Source: a virus
DNA length: 27,271 bases
Reading direction: 5' to 3' (one strand)
Virus record (IMG/VR): IMGVR_UViG_3300008218_000038
Location: 1-27,271 of that record
The position numbers and the translations under genes are program-made. Below the pieces are notes generated by a model. The model was not told where the DNA came from. It made no database searches and saw only the letters and a program-made list of their open reading frames with translations. Below, in pieces: positions 12,526 through 21,157 of the stretch. The stretch's first letter is position 1. The number at the start of each line of letters is the position of its first letter.

Positions 12526-13232
12526 TGGCTTTTGCCGGGCTCAGTCGAGCTGACATCATACGGTTTGCAAAGGCCGATCTTGACGAAGAGGGCACCACCT
12601 TTTGGGACTCAACCACCCTCGAAGACTACGCCGACCGCGCTAACCGCATGGTGCACCGTGAGCTGCTCAAGGTGGCGCCGGGGTTATTCCTGAGCACGGT
12701 TCAATACAGCTGGGCGGCCAACAAGGTATCCGAGAGCATTGAGACAATTCTCAGTGATGAGCCAGCGCTCATGCTTGATATTGAGCACACACCCAGCTCC
12801 GGCAACATCAGCGAAAGCAATCTACCAAGCCTGCTTACGCCCATGCGGTTTATTGAGCGGCCCATGCGCTACAGAAGCCACTGGCGAAACACCTCGCTGA
12901 TAAGCTCGTACTCGTGGGAGCTCCAGGGCAACACGTTGTTTATCGCCAAGGTGCCAAGCCAAACGCTCAACCTTCACCTTCACTATGTTGCGCAGCTGGA
13001 CGAGTTTACCTCAGGTTCCGGTGGCGACAGTTCGCTGGTGCTGGGAGGCGAGGCAGAGCCATACCATGACGCGGTGGCCGCGTGCTTGGCCTATCTGATG
13101 AACATGAAGCAAGAGGGCGAAAACCCAGAAGTCATCAAGGCCTGGTATCAGTGGAAGCAGGATATTGCAGCCATGGCATCGAGGCGGCGCGTTGATGGGC
13201 CTAAACACATAACCATAACCCGGAATCGTTAA
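12525..13232 (+). CDS. Putative head-tail adaptor protein
   Basis: A 235-residue protein. The layout recalls the phage adaptor family that docks under the portal ring: an N-terminal helix plus FWDSTTLEDYADRANRMVHR, then a LPSLLTPMRFIERP-type segment, a beta region SSYSWELQGNTLFIAKVPSQ ending in LHLHYVAQLDEF, and a C-terminal helical region with EAEPYHDAVAACLAYLM. It starts in a TAATG overlap, with GGAGGG 4 nt upstream of ATG. Position between head genes and the tail hub supports a connector role. Confidence 0.65.
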   Translation: MAFAGLSRADIIRFAKADLDEEGTTFWDSTTLEDYADRANRMVHRELLKVAPGLFLSTVQYSWAANKVSESIETILSDEPALMLDIEHTPSSGNISESNLPSLLTPMRFIERPMRYRSHWRNTSLISSYSWELQGNTLFIAKVPSQTLNLHLHYVAQLDEFTSGSGGDSSLVLGGEAEPYHDAVAACLAYLMNMKQEGENPEVIKAWYQWKQDIAAMASRRRVDGPKHITITRNR

Positions 13233-15107
13233 ATGGCACAAAACCGGGTTGTTGACTATCCCGCTCCGGTGGGTGGTATTGAGTGGCGGGCGGGTCGCCA
13301 AAAGGAGAACCACGCCCAGGCGCTGGTGAACGCCGATCTCTCTCGCGGCATCCTGCAAGCGCGACGCGGGTTCAAGGGCATCTCCGCCACAAACATGACG
13401 CTCGCCAGGTTACATGTGTGCAGGCCATCAACAGACGACCGGCAAATCATAGCCATCGGCAGCAACGGCCCAACCGACAACGACGTGAAGTTCAAAGCGT
13501 TTGATGAGTGGGGCAATGTGTTGGGCGCTGCTCAAAACCTAACCACTGAGTTTGGTGAGCCAGAGCAAGAGATAGTGCTGTGCTCTTTTGTTGAGCAGAT
13601 CATTGCCAGCAGCGGTGAAGAAAAACCCCACTTCTCAACCGTGATATCAACGCAGTACAACACCTATATCTACGAGCCGTGGAAGAACAAGACCAAGGTG
13701 CGCCTGGCCAACACCGCCAAAGTGGCCGACGGCGGCGACTCGTTTCGCCCGCAAGACCTTATCTATGGGTACAGCGTCACAAGGCCTCACGGGTACATTG
13801 CCACCGAGTTCGCCGGACAGGTGATCTATGCGGGGCTGCGAGAGGGCGACCAGTTTTGGTTTTCAGCAGCCGCAGAGAGCGACCAAACCGCCCTCAAAGA
13901 AGCGGTCATCAACTCCAACCGCTACGCCGAAAGCTTTGGCGCTGACTTCTTTTGCTTTAGCGAGGTGAGCGACCCGATAGCGATACCCGAGTGGGGGTTT
14001 CAGGCGGTGGCCGAGTGCGAGAAGATAACGGGGTTGCGCTCCTTTCAGGAGAACCTTGTTATCTTTACCGACAGCGGCATTAGCGTCTTGACGGGCATAT
14101 TGCTCCCCGGCGGGTTCAACATAATAAGGGTGGCCTCCGGCGTTGGCTGCGCGGCCCACAACTCAATCGTTGAGGCCAACGGCATACTGTATTTCATGGG
14201 CCATGATGGCGTTTATGCCTTTGGTGGTTTAGCCAACCCGCAGGCCATCAAGATATCTACGCCGATAGACGCGCTGTGGTCTGGCCGCCACGACGCCGGG
14301 TGGACCCCAGAGGCCGCCAACGCAACGCTCATTGAGGAGATGCACTGGCCATGGACCGTTGCCCACGATCAACTGAAATACTGTAACGTTGTGCACTACA
14401 AGGAGCTCAATCAAATTTGGTGGTCAGTGCCGGTGCAGTCGCGGGAACCCTACACGTTTCCAGTAACGCTGGTGTTTGACTACGCCAACAACGCCTGGAG
14501 CTTCCACGTGATGAACGAGCGCTCGGGCTCAAATGGCACCAAATTGAGCTGCATGTACGATGGCGTGTCGATTCGCGGCCGCGGCAATGAGCGCATTATC
14601 ACCTCTCAGGCCCGCGGTGAGGTTCAGATGTACGGCTGGTACAGAGATGAGGCGTCGTCAACATACTCAAACGACGGCGCAGGCATCCCCATGGTCTGGG
14701 TGTCGGTGCCGTTGAGCGACGAAGGCTCAAACCAAGACCGCATGAAGGATCTACGCTTCCACATCTTGTCCACAGGCAAGAAACCCTCAACCAACCCGCC
14801 CAAGTGCTTTATCAGCGGTCAGGACTCCCACTACGACATGCAGCGCACAACCAGGGAAGAGAAGTCTGCTAGCCTGGACATGCACCCAGAGGAGACGTTG
14901 TCTGAGTTCTTTTTTGACGCGGCAAAGTTCAACGACAGCGACAGTTTCTTTACCGAACCTGATTGGTTTCTGTCTAAGCTTTCGGCCCGGGTCAAGTCAA
15001 CCGCGTGGCGGGTGGGAATTGTGGATGACGCCGGCACGCAGGACCGGGCGCCAATGGTGAGCATGAAAGCGTTTAGTGCCGAGGTCAAGCGGATGGGCAC
15101 TGAATGA
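13233..15107 (+). CDS. Beta-propeller-like tail hub/nozzle protein
   Basis: A 624-residue protein, probably the podovirus tail hub (role of T7 gp12 or P22 gp10). It opens MAQNRVVDYPAPVGGIEWRA and carries repeated beta blades typical of this family: YIATEFAGQVIYAGLREGDQ, FQENLVIFTDSGISVLTGIL, NGILYFMGHDGVYAFGG and NQIWWSVPVQSREP with FVFDY-like TLVFDYANNAWSFH. The FMGHDGVY signature is common in phage hub propellers. It follows the adaptor gene without a gap and its stop overlaps the next start by 4 nt. Confidence 0.75.
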   Translation: MAQNRVVDYPAPVGGIEWRAGRQKENHAQALVNADLSRGILQARRGFKGISATNMTLARLHVCRPSTDDRQIIAIGSNGPTDNDVKFKAFDEWGNVLGAAQNLTTEFGEPEQEIVLCSFVEQIIASSGEEKPHFSTVISTQYNTYIYEPWKNKTKVRLANTAKVADGGDSFRPQDLIYGYSVTRPHGYIATEFAGQVIYAGLREGDQFWFSAAAESDQTALKEAVINSNRYAESFGADFFCFSEVSDPIAIPEWGFQAVAECEKITGLRSFQENLVIFTDSGISVLTGILLPGGFNIIRVASGVGCAAHNSIVEANGILYFMGHDGVYAFGGLANPQAIKISTPIDALWSGRHDAGWTPEAANATLIEEMHWPWTVAHDQLKYCNVVHYKELNQIWWSVPVQSREPYTFPVTLVFDYANNAWSFHVMNERSGSNGTKLSCMYDGVSIRGRGNERIITSQARGEVQMYGWYRDEASSTYSNDGAGIPMVWVSVPLSDEGSNQDRMKDLRFHILSTGKKPSTNPPKCFISGQDSHYDMQRTTREEKSASLDMHPEETLSEFFFDAAKFNDSDSFFTEPDWFLSKLSARVKSTAWRVGIVDDAGTQDRAPMVSMKAFSAEVKRMGTE

Positions 15108-15886
15108 AAACCCGTCCACTAAGAGCTCCAGCTGCGTGGGCCAGGCCAGGGCTTGATCCCAGGATCAGAAACCTGACCAATGCGCTCAACCTGCTGTCGA
15201 ACAAGGTTATGGATCACGGCCTGGTTGCCACGCCAGACATGTCAATGGGCGATGTCATTGCGCACTGCGGGACGGTTGTGACCGGTGGTGATCTCAACGT
15301 CTTTTTCTCAGAAGGCACCTGGAGCTTCAAAGAGGGCTACACAATAAACCGGCCTAAGGTGTACTTTTGGGGGATCCCCGGCGCCACCGTGTTTGAGCGC
15401 CACATCGACAACACCGCGCCACTGCTAACCCTTGCCGGCAGAGAGGTGAGCATCTCTGGCATTCGGTTTGATGACACCGCAGAGGACACGGAAGCGACGG
15501 TAAAGATCACCGGCTCTCGCGCGGTTGTTTCCGGGTGCGTTTTTGAGGACTGCTTCCAGGCAATAGAGGCCAACGGCGGCACCGGCATACGAATACTTGA
15601 CAACTATGTTATCTCATGCCGCGCAACGACGTGTGCCATCAACATAACAAACAACTCAACTGACGGCATCGTGATGGCAAACATCATTGAGCAGGCGGGG
15701 CTGTCGGCAGACATCTGCCTTGACGCTGGCTCTGCCCGGTGGGCCATTGTTGGCAACCAAACGTTCAACGGCAGCATTCGGTATACAGACACCGATGGCC
15801 ACTCAGAGGCCGGGAGCCCCGGCGCCGCCGCCGAGGAGTTTGTTGAGACCGAGAGTGAAGTGGTGGCCAGAGAGGTATTTAGGTAG
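15104..15886 (+). CDS. Right-handed beta-helix tail protein (pectate-lyase-like)
   Basis: A 260-residue protein. After ~50 N-terminal residues it shows the rungs of a parallel beta-helix: VNVFFSEGTWSFKEG-like turns, PLLTLAGREVSISGIRF, ATVKITGSRAVVSGCVFEDC, IRILDNYVISC and GIVMANIIEQAG. Such folds occur in tailspikes and in pectate-lyase-like proteins that bind or cut surface glycans. It is short for a full tailspike, so it could be a tail accessory protein. The start overlaps the hub stop by 4 nt. Confidence 0.65.
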   Translation: MKTRPLRAPAAWARPGLDPRIRNLTNALNLLSNKVMDHGLVATPDMSMGDVIAHCGTVVTGGDLNVFFSEGTWSFKEGYTINRPKVYFWGIPGATVFERHIDNTAPLLTLAGREVSISGIRFDDTAEDTEATVKITGSRAVVSGCVFEDCFQAIEANGGTGIRILDNYVISCRATTCAINITNNSTDGIVMANIIEQAGLSADICLDAGSARWAIVGNQTFNGSIRYTDTDGHSEAGSPGAAAEEFVETESEVVAREVFR

Positions 15887-16236
15887 TGGCGGTTTACTCC
15901 AAGGAGTTCCTCACCGGAACGGGAAACGGGACTGGGCTTAAGGTCACAGCAACCGCAGCTGGATCGGCTGTTACGGTGCACACCGTGCCGTCCAGTGTAA
16001 AAGATGAGATCTGGCTCTATGCCACCAACGACGACGCATCAAGCAGCGTTACGCTGACCGTGTTGTTTGGCGGGACGGACGACCCTGACGACTACAGTTA
16101 CCACACGGTCACCCCAAGGCGAGGGCTGCTGGCGGTGATCCCTGGGTTTATGTTGGGCGCTGGGCTTGTGATCAAGGCGTTTGCCTCAAGCGCCAATAAG
16201 GTTGTGTTACACGGCTTTGCGAATAGGATAACCTAA
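15886..16236 (+). CDS. Small beta-rich virion protein, 116 residues
   Basis: GTG start sharing one base with the preceding TAG. The product is MAVYSKEFLTGTGNGTGLKV, then VTVHTVPSSVKDEIWLYATN, SVTLTVLFGGTDDPDD, and a hydrophobic stretch GLLAVIPGFMLGAGLVIKAF. Predicted beta-sandwich. It lies in a run of small tail genes, and a minor tail or fibre-attachment role is likely. No specific family recognised. Confidence 0.6.
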   Translation: MAVYSKEFLTGTGNGTGLKVTATAAGSAVTVHTVPSSVKDEIWLYATNDDASSSVTLTVLFGGTDDPDDYSYHTVTPRRGLLAVIPGFMLGAGLVIKAFASSANKVVLHGFANRIT

Positions 16237-16718
16237 TGGCAACCTTCAACTACACCAAAGCATCTTTCTCAAGCGGAGAAACCGTTGACGCTGCCGACTT
16301 CAACAACAACTTCAAGGACGTGCGCACGTTCCTGGTAACAACGGGTATCGACGGCGACAACCTGCAACAAGAACTCGCGGGGACAAAGCTGGAGTTTTTT
16401 GTTGAGTCGCTTCAAGACACAACAGAGCGGCTTCACTTCAAGGTTCCGGCAGGCGTAGCGCTCGAATGGAAAGAGATCCAACTTGGGTTTGAGTCCGGGT
16501 CTGGGACGCTGTCCCTCAACATTACCGACGACGGCTCAACAATCTTTACAGGCGGCGTGTTGACCAACAACACCGCGGGCACAGTAACAACAGACGCACA
16601 CCTCATTACCAGCTCTGCCGCCGGCTCGCAGATTGCGCTGGGGATAAGCGAAACGGCGGACCAGCTGTGCAGTGATATAATGATAACGCTATGGGTTGGG
16701 TCTGAGGTGAGAAGCTAA
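16236..16718 (+). CDS. Virion protein, 160 residues, first of a tandem paralogue pair
   Basis: It begins MATFNYTKASFSSGETVDAA, followed by DFNNNFKDVRTFLVTTGID, then a beta-rich C-terminal part with FKVPAGVALEWKEIQLGFES and ITDDGSTIFTGG. The next gene is the same length and aligns end to end. The layout, a short helical N-terminus then a beta-sandwich, suits small tail or head-fibre proteins. It starts in a TAATG overlap. Function unknown beyond a structural role. Confidence 0.65.
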   Translation: MATFNYTKASFSSGETVDAADFNNNFKDVRTFLVTTGIDGDNLQQELAGTKLEFFVESLQDTTERLHFKVPAGVALEWKEIQLGFESGSGTLSLNITDDGSTIFTGGVLTNNTAGTVTTDAHLITSSAAGSQIALGISETADQLCSDIMITLWVGSEVRS

Positions 16719-17200
16719 TGGCAACCTTCAACTACACACATCACTTTCTGAGCGGCGGCAGCATCTCGGCAGCTCAGGTTCAGCAAAACTTCAACGACGT
16801 GCGTAACTTCATTTTGACGACGAAGGTGGACACGTCAAACCTGCAAACCCCGTACACCAACGAGGCGATGGCGTTTAACTTCAACAGCATTACCTCTGGC
16901 GCCACAGAAACACGCCGCTTCAAGGTGCCGGCGGGAGTTACCATTGTCTGGACCGAGGCCCAGGTGTCGTTTGAGTCTGGCGCAGGCGCTACGGTTTCGC
17001 TGCAATTCACCGACGACGGCACCAACGTGCTGACGAGCGCGCTGACACAGGCCACCGCCGAAGCGACTAACCAGTCAACCGGGTTTGATGTATCTTCGAG
17101 CGAGGGTGGTTCAGTGATCGCAGTTGCAGTGTCTTCCAGTGGGGCGACGGCAACAAATGTTACAGCGGTGCTTTGGTACAAGACTTTATTGAGGACGTAA
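16718..17200 (+). CDS. Virion protein, 160 residues, second of a tandem paralogue pair
   Basis: It begins MATFNYTHHFLSGGSISAAQ and then FNDVRNFILTTKVDTSNLQ. The core RFKVPAGVTIVWTEAQVSFE and FTDDGTNVLTSAL match FKVPAGV, FESG and TDDG in the preceding protein. The first 18 bases of the two genes are identical, and so is the overlap with the previous stop. It arose by gene duplication with strong later divergence; the two may form mixed oligomers or serve as alternative fibres. Confidence 0.65.
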   Translation: MATFNYTHHFLSGGSISAAQVQQNFNDVRNFILTTKVDTSNLQTPYTNEAMAFNFNSITSGATETRRFKVPAGVTIVWTEAQVSFESGAGATVSLQFTDDGTNVLTSALTQATAEATNQSTGFDVSSSEGGSVIAVAVSSSGATATNVTAVLWYKTLLRT

Positions 17201-17201
17201 A

Positions 17202-18917
17202 ATGGCACAGAAACCACGATATGGCGGCTCATTCATGGCGAAGAAGGCCACCAACCTAACGGACACATCAAAGCTTCCGAACAACATGCGTCAACCCATA
17301 AGCGCACCACCGCGCGGGGCTCAACCGCAGGCTGGTCTCGTTGAGCGCGCAGCCCAGGCAAGGGCAAAGTCGCCCGCCGCAGGAGCACCACCCATCCCAT
17401 CAACCGGACTGCCAGCGAGGGCGGGCGGCGGGATGCCTGATATCCCCCAGGAGATCAAGGATAAATTTACAGCCTTCACGCCTACCGGCACACCATCGGC
17501 ACCAGCTGCACCGACAGGCGCACCCGTGGGGGCGGTCCCGGCGGGTGCCACCGCCGGCGTGCCAGCCGGGGCGCCACCGCCAAGCGAGCGCGTTATAGAG
17601 GGCGCCGTTGGCGGGCCACCGCCAACCTATGGCGGCAAGGTTATCGACCTGGAGGGCGTGGACCTTGAGCAGCTCAAAAAGGCGTGGAGTGGGTTCGCCC
17701 CCACCGCCCCGGCGCCGCAGTGGGAGCAGGACGACGCGGCGCGAGAGGCGCTTATGGCGCTACAGGCCATCAAGGAGAAGGGTCCAGAAGGCTATCAGTG
17801 GACCGAGGAAGAGGCGGCGGCCCAGTGGTTGGAGTCGCAGCAGCAGTCCCAGTGGATGAAGCTTGAGCAGGCCAAGCTCGGCGGCAAACAGAAGTCGGCA
17901 AGAGGCAAGCCATACATGGTGAGCCAAACAATGATCGATATTGAAACGATCAGATCGTACAACGACAAGGTTCTCAAGGACAAGATCTCGGCCAACGACC
18001 AGTACCTCAAAGAGTTGCAAACGTGGATGAGTTTCTACGGCAACACCGTCAGCGAAGAAAACCGCCAGAAGATTTACGAGGACATGGCCAAGCGACAGGA
18101 TGAACAGTGGGCGCTACAGAAAGAGGGCGAGGCGTGGATGCACTATGCCAACTGGCTAACGGGTGAAGAGGCCACCCGCAGCGAGTCGGGTGTGATTGGT
18201 TGGATCTTTGAACAATGGGGCAAGGGTGCGCCCTGGTGGTGGATACAAGAGAACCTCTCAACCGCCGGATCTGGCGACAACAAGTACGGCGTCTTGGTGG
18301 ACCCGGACGCCGAGTGGGAGGGCGAGGGCGGGAAAGGCTCTTACGAGGACTACCAGTCTGACCTTTATAATTGGCTAGAGACGGGAGAAGGCGAGAAGCC
18401 TGATCCGAAAGACTATGGCCACAGCGGCGCCAGCACCCTTGGCCCCGGTGGCCAAAAACCAGCAGGGAAGAAAACGGCCGGCAACAAGATGAAAGACATG
18501 TTCCTCGGGGAGGATGACGAGGCGCTTGACGACGAGGGGGCTTACACCGGCGCTCCCGGCGCCACGTTTGACGAGGCGTGGGACAGCCTAACTCAATCTG
18601 AAAAGGACAAAGAGGTAAACGACGCCGCCGAGGAGATGGCCAAAGGCCTACTCAGCGACCCAGACTTCATGTGGGACAAAGAGCACATGCTAGGCGGCAA
18701 CATGAATGAGCGGATCTCGTACTACCTGGCCCAAAAATGGGGCCTGCCGGTGGGCAAGGGGGGTGGAACCGAGTACAACACCGCTCTCCACTGGATGATG
18801 CTCGACCCAAAGGGCGCAGAGCAGTACAACGCAGTGTGGCAGGCAATCAAGGAGAAGATGGACGCCCACCTGGACGATCCAGAGTTCAAGGCGAAACACG
18901 GAGGCTATGACTACTAA
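17202..18917 (+). CDS. Large hypothetical virion protein, 571 residues
   Basis: The N-terminal ~130 residues are Pro/Ala/Gly-rich and disordered. The rest is helical, Trp/Gln/Glu-rich and acidic, for example QWLESQQQSQWMKLEQAKLG and DAAEEMAKGLLSDPDFMWDK. No catalytic motif is seen. ATG 17202 has GAGG 7 nt upstream. It is the first of three consecutive large genes after the tail proteins, where podoviruses keep internal (ejection) proteins that are injected with the DNA. That assignment rests on position and composition. Confidence 0.6.
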   Translation: MAQKPRYGGSFMAKKATNLTDTSKLPNNMRQPISAPPRGAQPQAGLVERAAQARAKSPAAGAPPIPSTGLPARAGGGMPDIPQEIKDKFTAFTPTGTPSAPAAPTGAPVGAVPAGATAGVPAGAPPPSERVIEGAVGGPPPTYGGKVIDLEGVDLEQLKKAWSGFAPTAPAPQWEQDDAAREALMALQAIKEKGPEGYQWTEEEAAAQWLESQQQSQWMKLEQAKLGGKQKSARGKPYMVSQTMIDIETIRSYNDKVLKDKISANDQYLKELQTWMSFYGNTVSEENRQKIYEDMAKRQDEQWALQKEGEAWMHYANWLTGEEATRSESGVIGWIFEQWGKGAPWWWIQENLSTAGSGDNKYGVLVDPDAEWEGEGGKGSYEDYQSDLYNWLETGEGEKPDPKDYGHSGASTLGPGGQKPAGKKTAGNKMKDMFLGEDDEALDDEGAYTGAPGATFDEAWDSLTQSEKDKEVNDAAEEMAKGLLSDPDFMWDKEHMLGGNMNERISYYLAQKWGLPVGKGGGTEYNTALHWMMLDPKGAEQYNAVWQAIKEKMDAHLDDPEFKAKHGGYDY

Positions 18918-21157
18918 TGGCGGTTGTACCAGGAATAGCGAGCCAATTACTCCCAGCGCGCCAGCTTAAGTTTCAGAAAGAGCAAGCAGCTGAGCAACGC
19001 AAGTTCGCCCTTTCGCAGCGCGCGTGGCAAGAGCGGATGGCCGGCGAGCAGTTTAACCGGCAGCTCCTGGGCAACCTCTTTGGGGGCCTTATCAACCTGG
19101 GCGTACAGGCCGCGGCAAGGCGAGTGCCAAGCGCAGACGCAGAGGCGAGGCTCAAGGCGCAAGAGGCGCAAAGAGACCTGCAAATGGGCGTCTCCGCGGC
19201 GAAGATGGGGGTCCCCCCGCAGGGCCTTATGGCGGCTGGAGCCCAACTCCAGCAGGCACAGGCGGCGCTGCCGCTAGCGCAGGAGGCCGCGGCGCAGCGG
19301 CGACAGGAAGAAACTAGGTTTGCCGAGCAGACGGGCGCAATGGTGCGTCCAGGGGAGGTCTCCCGGAGGGCGGCCCAGGCAGAGGCGGGGCCGCGAGGGG
19401 GCACCATTGCGCCCACGCCATTCATGGGGCCGCCTGCGCCCGTAGAAACGCCACGGCCTCTTGTGCCACCTGTGCGACCTGATCCCGTACCTGATGACAC
19501 CCCCATGACACCTGAGGAGATCCGTGCGCAGGCCTTGTGGAACAAGGGGGAACATCCCTCGCAAATAGAGTTCAGGGAACGGCAGCGGCGCACAGCGCAA
19601 AGGCCGACCCGTGTAGAGCCGCCCACAAGGGAGGCCCCCGCCGGGCCAGAGTTTATCGTGCCGCCCCGGGTGCAAGAGATGATCACGGCGCGGGAGGGCG
19701 CGGGCACCGTTGTTGAAAGGGCCGCCCTTGAGCAGGCAAAGCTGGGATATGAGACCGAGGCGGCCAAACCCTTGTCCCGGATGGCGCTTGCCGCACGCGG
19801 CAAACAGACGCGGGAAATAAAGAAAGAGGCCCGGGCGGAGAAGATTGAGAACGTGCGCCTGCAAATGGAAATCCAGTCGCACAACATAAAGCTGTCCGAG
19901 AGCGCCTTGGCCATGGCCGACAAGGGCCGACAAAGCAAGCTCAAGGTGGCCCAGGTGGTTTCTTCCTACATCCCTGAGTATGAGAAGGGGAAACTGAAGA
20001 AGGTGCCCATGATTCTGCCTATGCCCTATCAGATTGAAGAGGGGCCGCTCAGGGGGATGTGGGACATAAAGTTCAAGGAAATGACCGCAGACTCGTGGAA
20101 GCGGCAGATGGCCGGCAAGGGGATGAAGATCAACCCAGACAAGGGCACGGTCACCCCAACAAGCAAGCTTGACTACCCAACCCTGCGGCTCCAGAGAAAA
20201 CAGGGTAGCATAACAGGGAAAGACTTTAGCCGGGGCCTGGCGACAGCCAAAGACGTTAGGGCGGCGATAGCGGCGCTGACAAGGACAAAGGACCCATACG
20301 CCTTCCCATCGGGTAAGAAAACAAAAGCCGTGGACCACCTAAAGGCGATCTTAAAGCACGAGCCGGAGTCCGTGGAGTGGAACGAGGCGGCAAAGACTGC
20401 GACCGGGTTCATCAACCCGGAAAGCACAACGGCGGCAAAAGGGGTGACGTCTCCGGCGCAAGTGGCGGCGGCAGAAACAAAGGCGGCGGCAGAAGCAAAG
20501 GCAGCGGCCGACAAAGAAGCGAAGGCAAAGATAGCAGCAACAGCCAAAAGAGAGGGCCAGGAGGGCAAGCTCAGTACGATGAGGCTGGAGCAGAAAAAAA
20601 TGGTGGAGGCCCGAGACGAGAAGGCCAGGAAGGCAGCGAGAAGGATTAAGAAGGTGCCGGTCCTGGGCTATACGATGGACGTAAATATAGGCGATTACGA
20701 GGGGCTCTTCAGAAAAGGCCCCGGCCCCGCGCCGGTAAAGCTGCCAAAAAAAGATATTGCAAAATGGAAGAGGGATAACCCGAAGCTTAACAAGGCATAC
20801 CGAAAATGGAAGGTGAGAGAAACCGTATACAAGGCGTACAAAGGCGCCCTTCAGCGCGACAGGGCACCGGAGCGGCTTGAAAAAGAGCTCAGGCGCAGAT
20901 ACAAAAAGACGCACAAGCAAGGCTACGATCAGTTTCTCAAGGGCGGCGGCTTTCCAGACGTGACGCGCGGTAACCCGGCAAACACCGGGCGCGCAGCGCT
21001 GGCGGCGATAGGCGGAACCCCTGAGCCCGTGCGGGAGTGGGCCAACATTCAGAGGCAGGACTGGTCAAAGGCAAAGAAGCAGCGCGTGTTTGATAACCTT
21101 GCAAAAACACGGGGCTGGGTAACAGGGCCCGGGCAGGCGGGGCGTCTCCTTGGCTGA
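18917..21157 (+). CDS. Large helical virion protein, 746 residues (internal/ejection protein candidate)
   Basis: Strongly helical and rich in Ala, Lys, Gln and Arg, with likely coiled coils at the N-terminus (LKFQKEQAAEQRKFALSQRA) and around residues 515-575 (Ala/Lys-rich, AAAETKAAAEAKAAADKEAK). A Pro-rich stretch lies around residues 165-200. The basic C-terminal part includes KRDNPKLNKAYRKWKVRETV. No enzyme motif. It starts in a TAATG overlap and its stop overlaps the next gene by 8 nt. High basicity and helicity fit a DNA-associated internal virion protein; exact role unknown. Confidence 0.6.
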   Translation: MAVVPGIASQLLPARQLKFQKEQAAEQRKFALSQRAWQERMAGEQFNRQLLGNLFGGLINLGVQAAARRVPSADAEARLKAQEAQRDLQMGVSAAKMGVPPQGLMAAGAQLQQAQAALPLAQEAAAQRRQEETRFAEQTGAMVRPGEVSRRAAQAEAGPRGGTIAPTPFMGPPAPVETPRPLVPPVRPDPVPDDTPMTPEEIRAQALWNKGEHPSQIEFRERQRRTAQRPTRVEPPTREAPAGPEFIVPPRVQEMITAREGAGTVVERAALEQAKLGYETEAAKPLSRMALAARGKQTREIKKEARAEKIENVRLQMEIQSHNIKLSESALAMADKGRQSKLKVAQVVSSYIPEYEKGKLKKVPMILPMPYQIEEGPLRGMWDIKFKEMTADSWKRQMAGKGMKINPDKGTVTPTSKLDYPTLRLQRKQGSITGKDFSRGLATAKDVRAAIAALTRTKDPYAFPSGKKTKAVDHLKAILKHEPESVEWNEAAKTATGFINPESTTAAKGVTSPAQVAAAETKAAAEAKAAADKEAKAKIAATAKREGQEGKLSTMRLEQKKMVEARDEKARKAARRIKKVPVLGYTMDVNIGDYEGLFRKGPGPAPVKLPKKDIAKWKRDNPKLNKAYRKWKVRETVYKAYKGALQRDRAPERLEKELRRRYKKTHKQGYDQFLKGGGFPDVTRGNPANTGRAALAAIGGTPEPVREWANIQRQDWSKAKKQRVFDNLAKTRGWVTGPGQAGRLLG

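Noticed and set aside
18973-20338. Antisense frames of 323 and 354 codons opposite the 746-residue gene
   Set aside because: Low-complexity Ala/Ser/Arg/Leu-rich translations with no motif or ribosome site, as expected opposite a GC-rich, Ala/Lys/Gln-rich gene.
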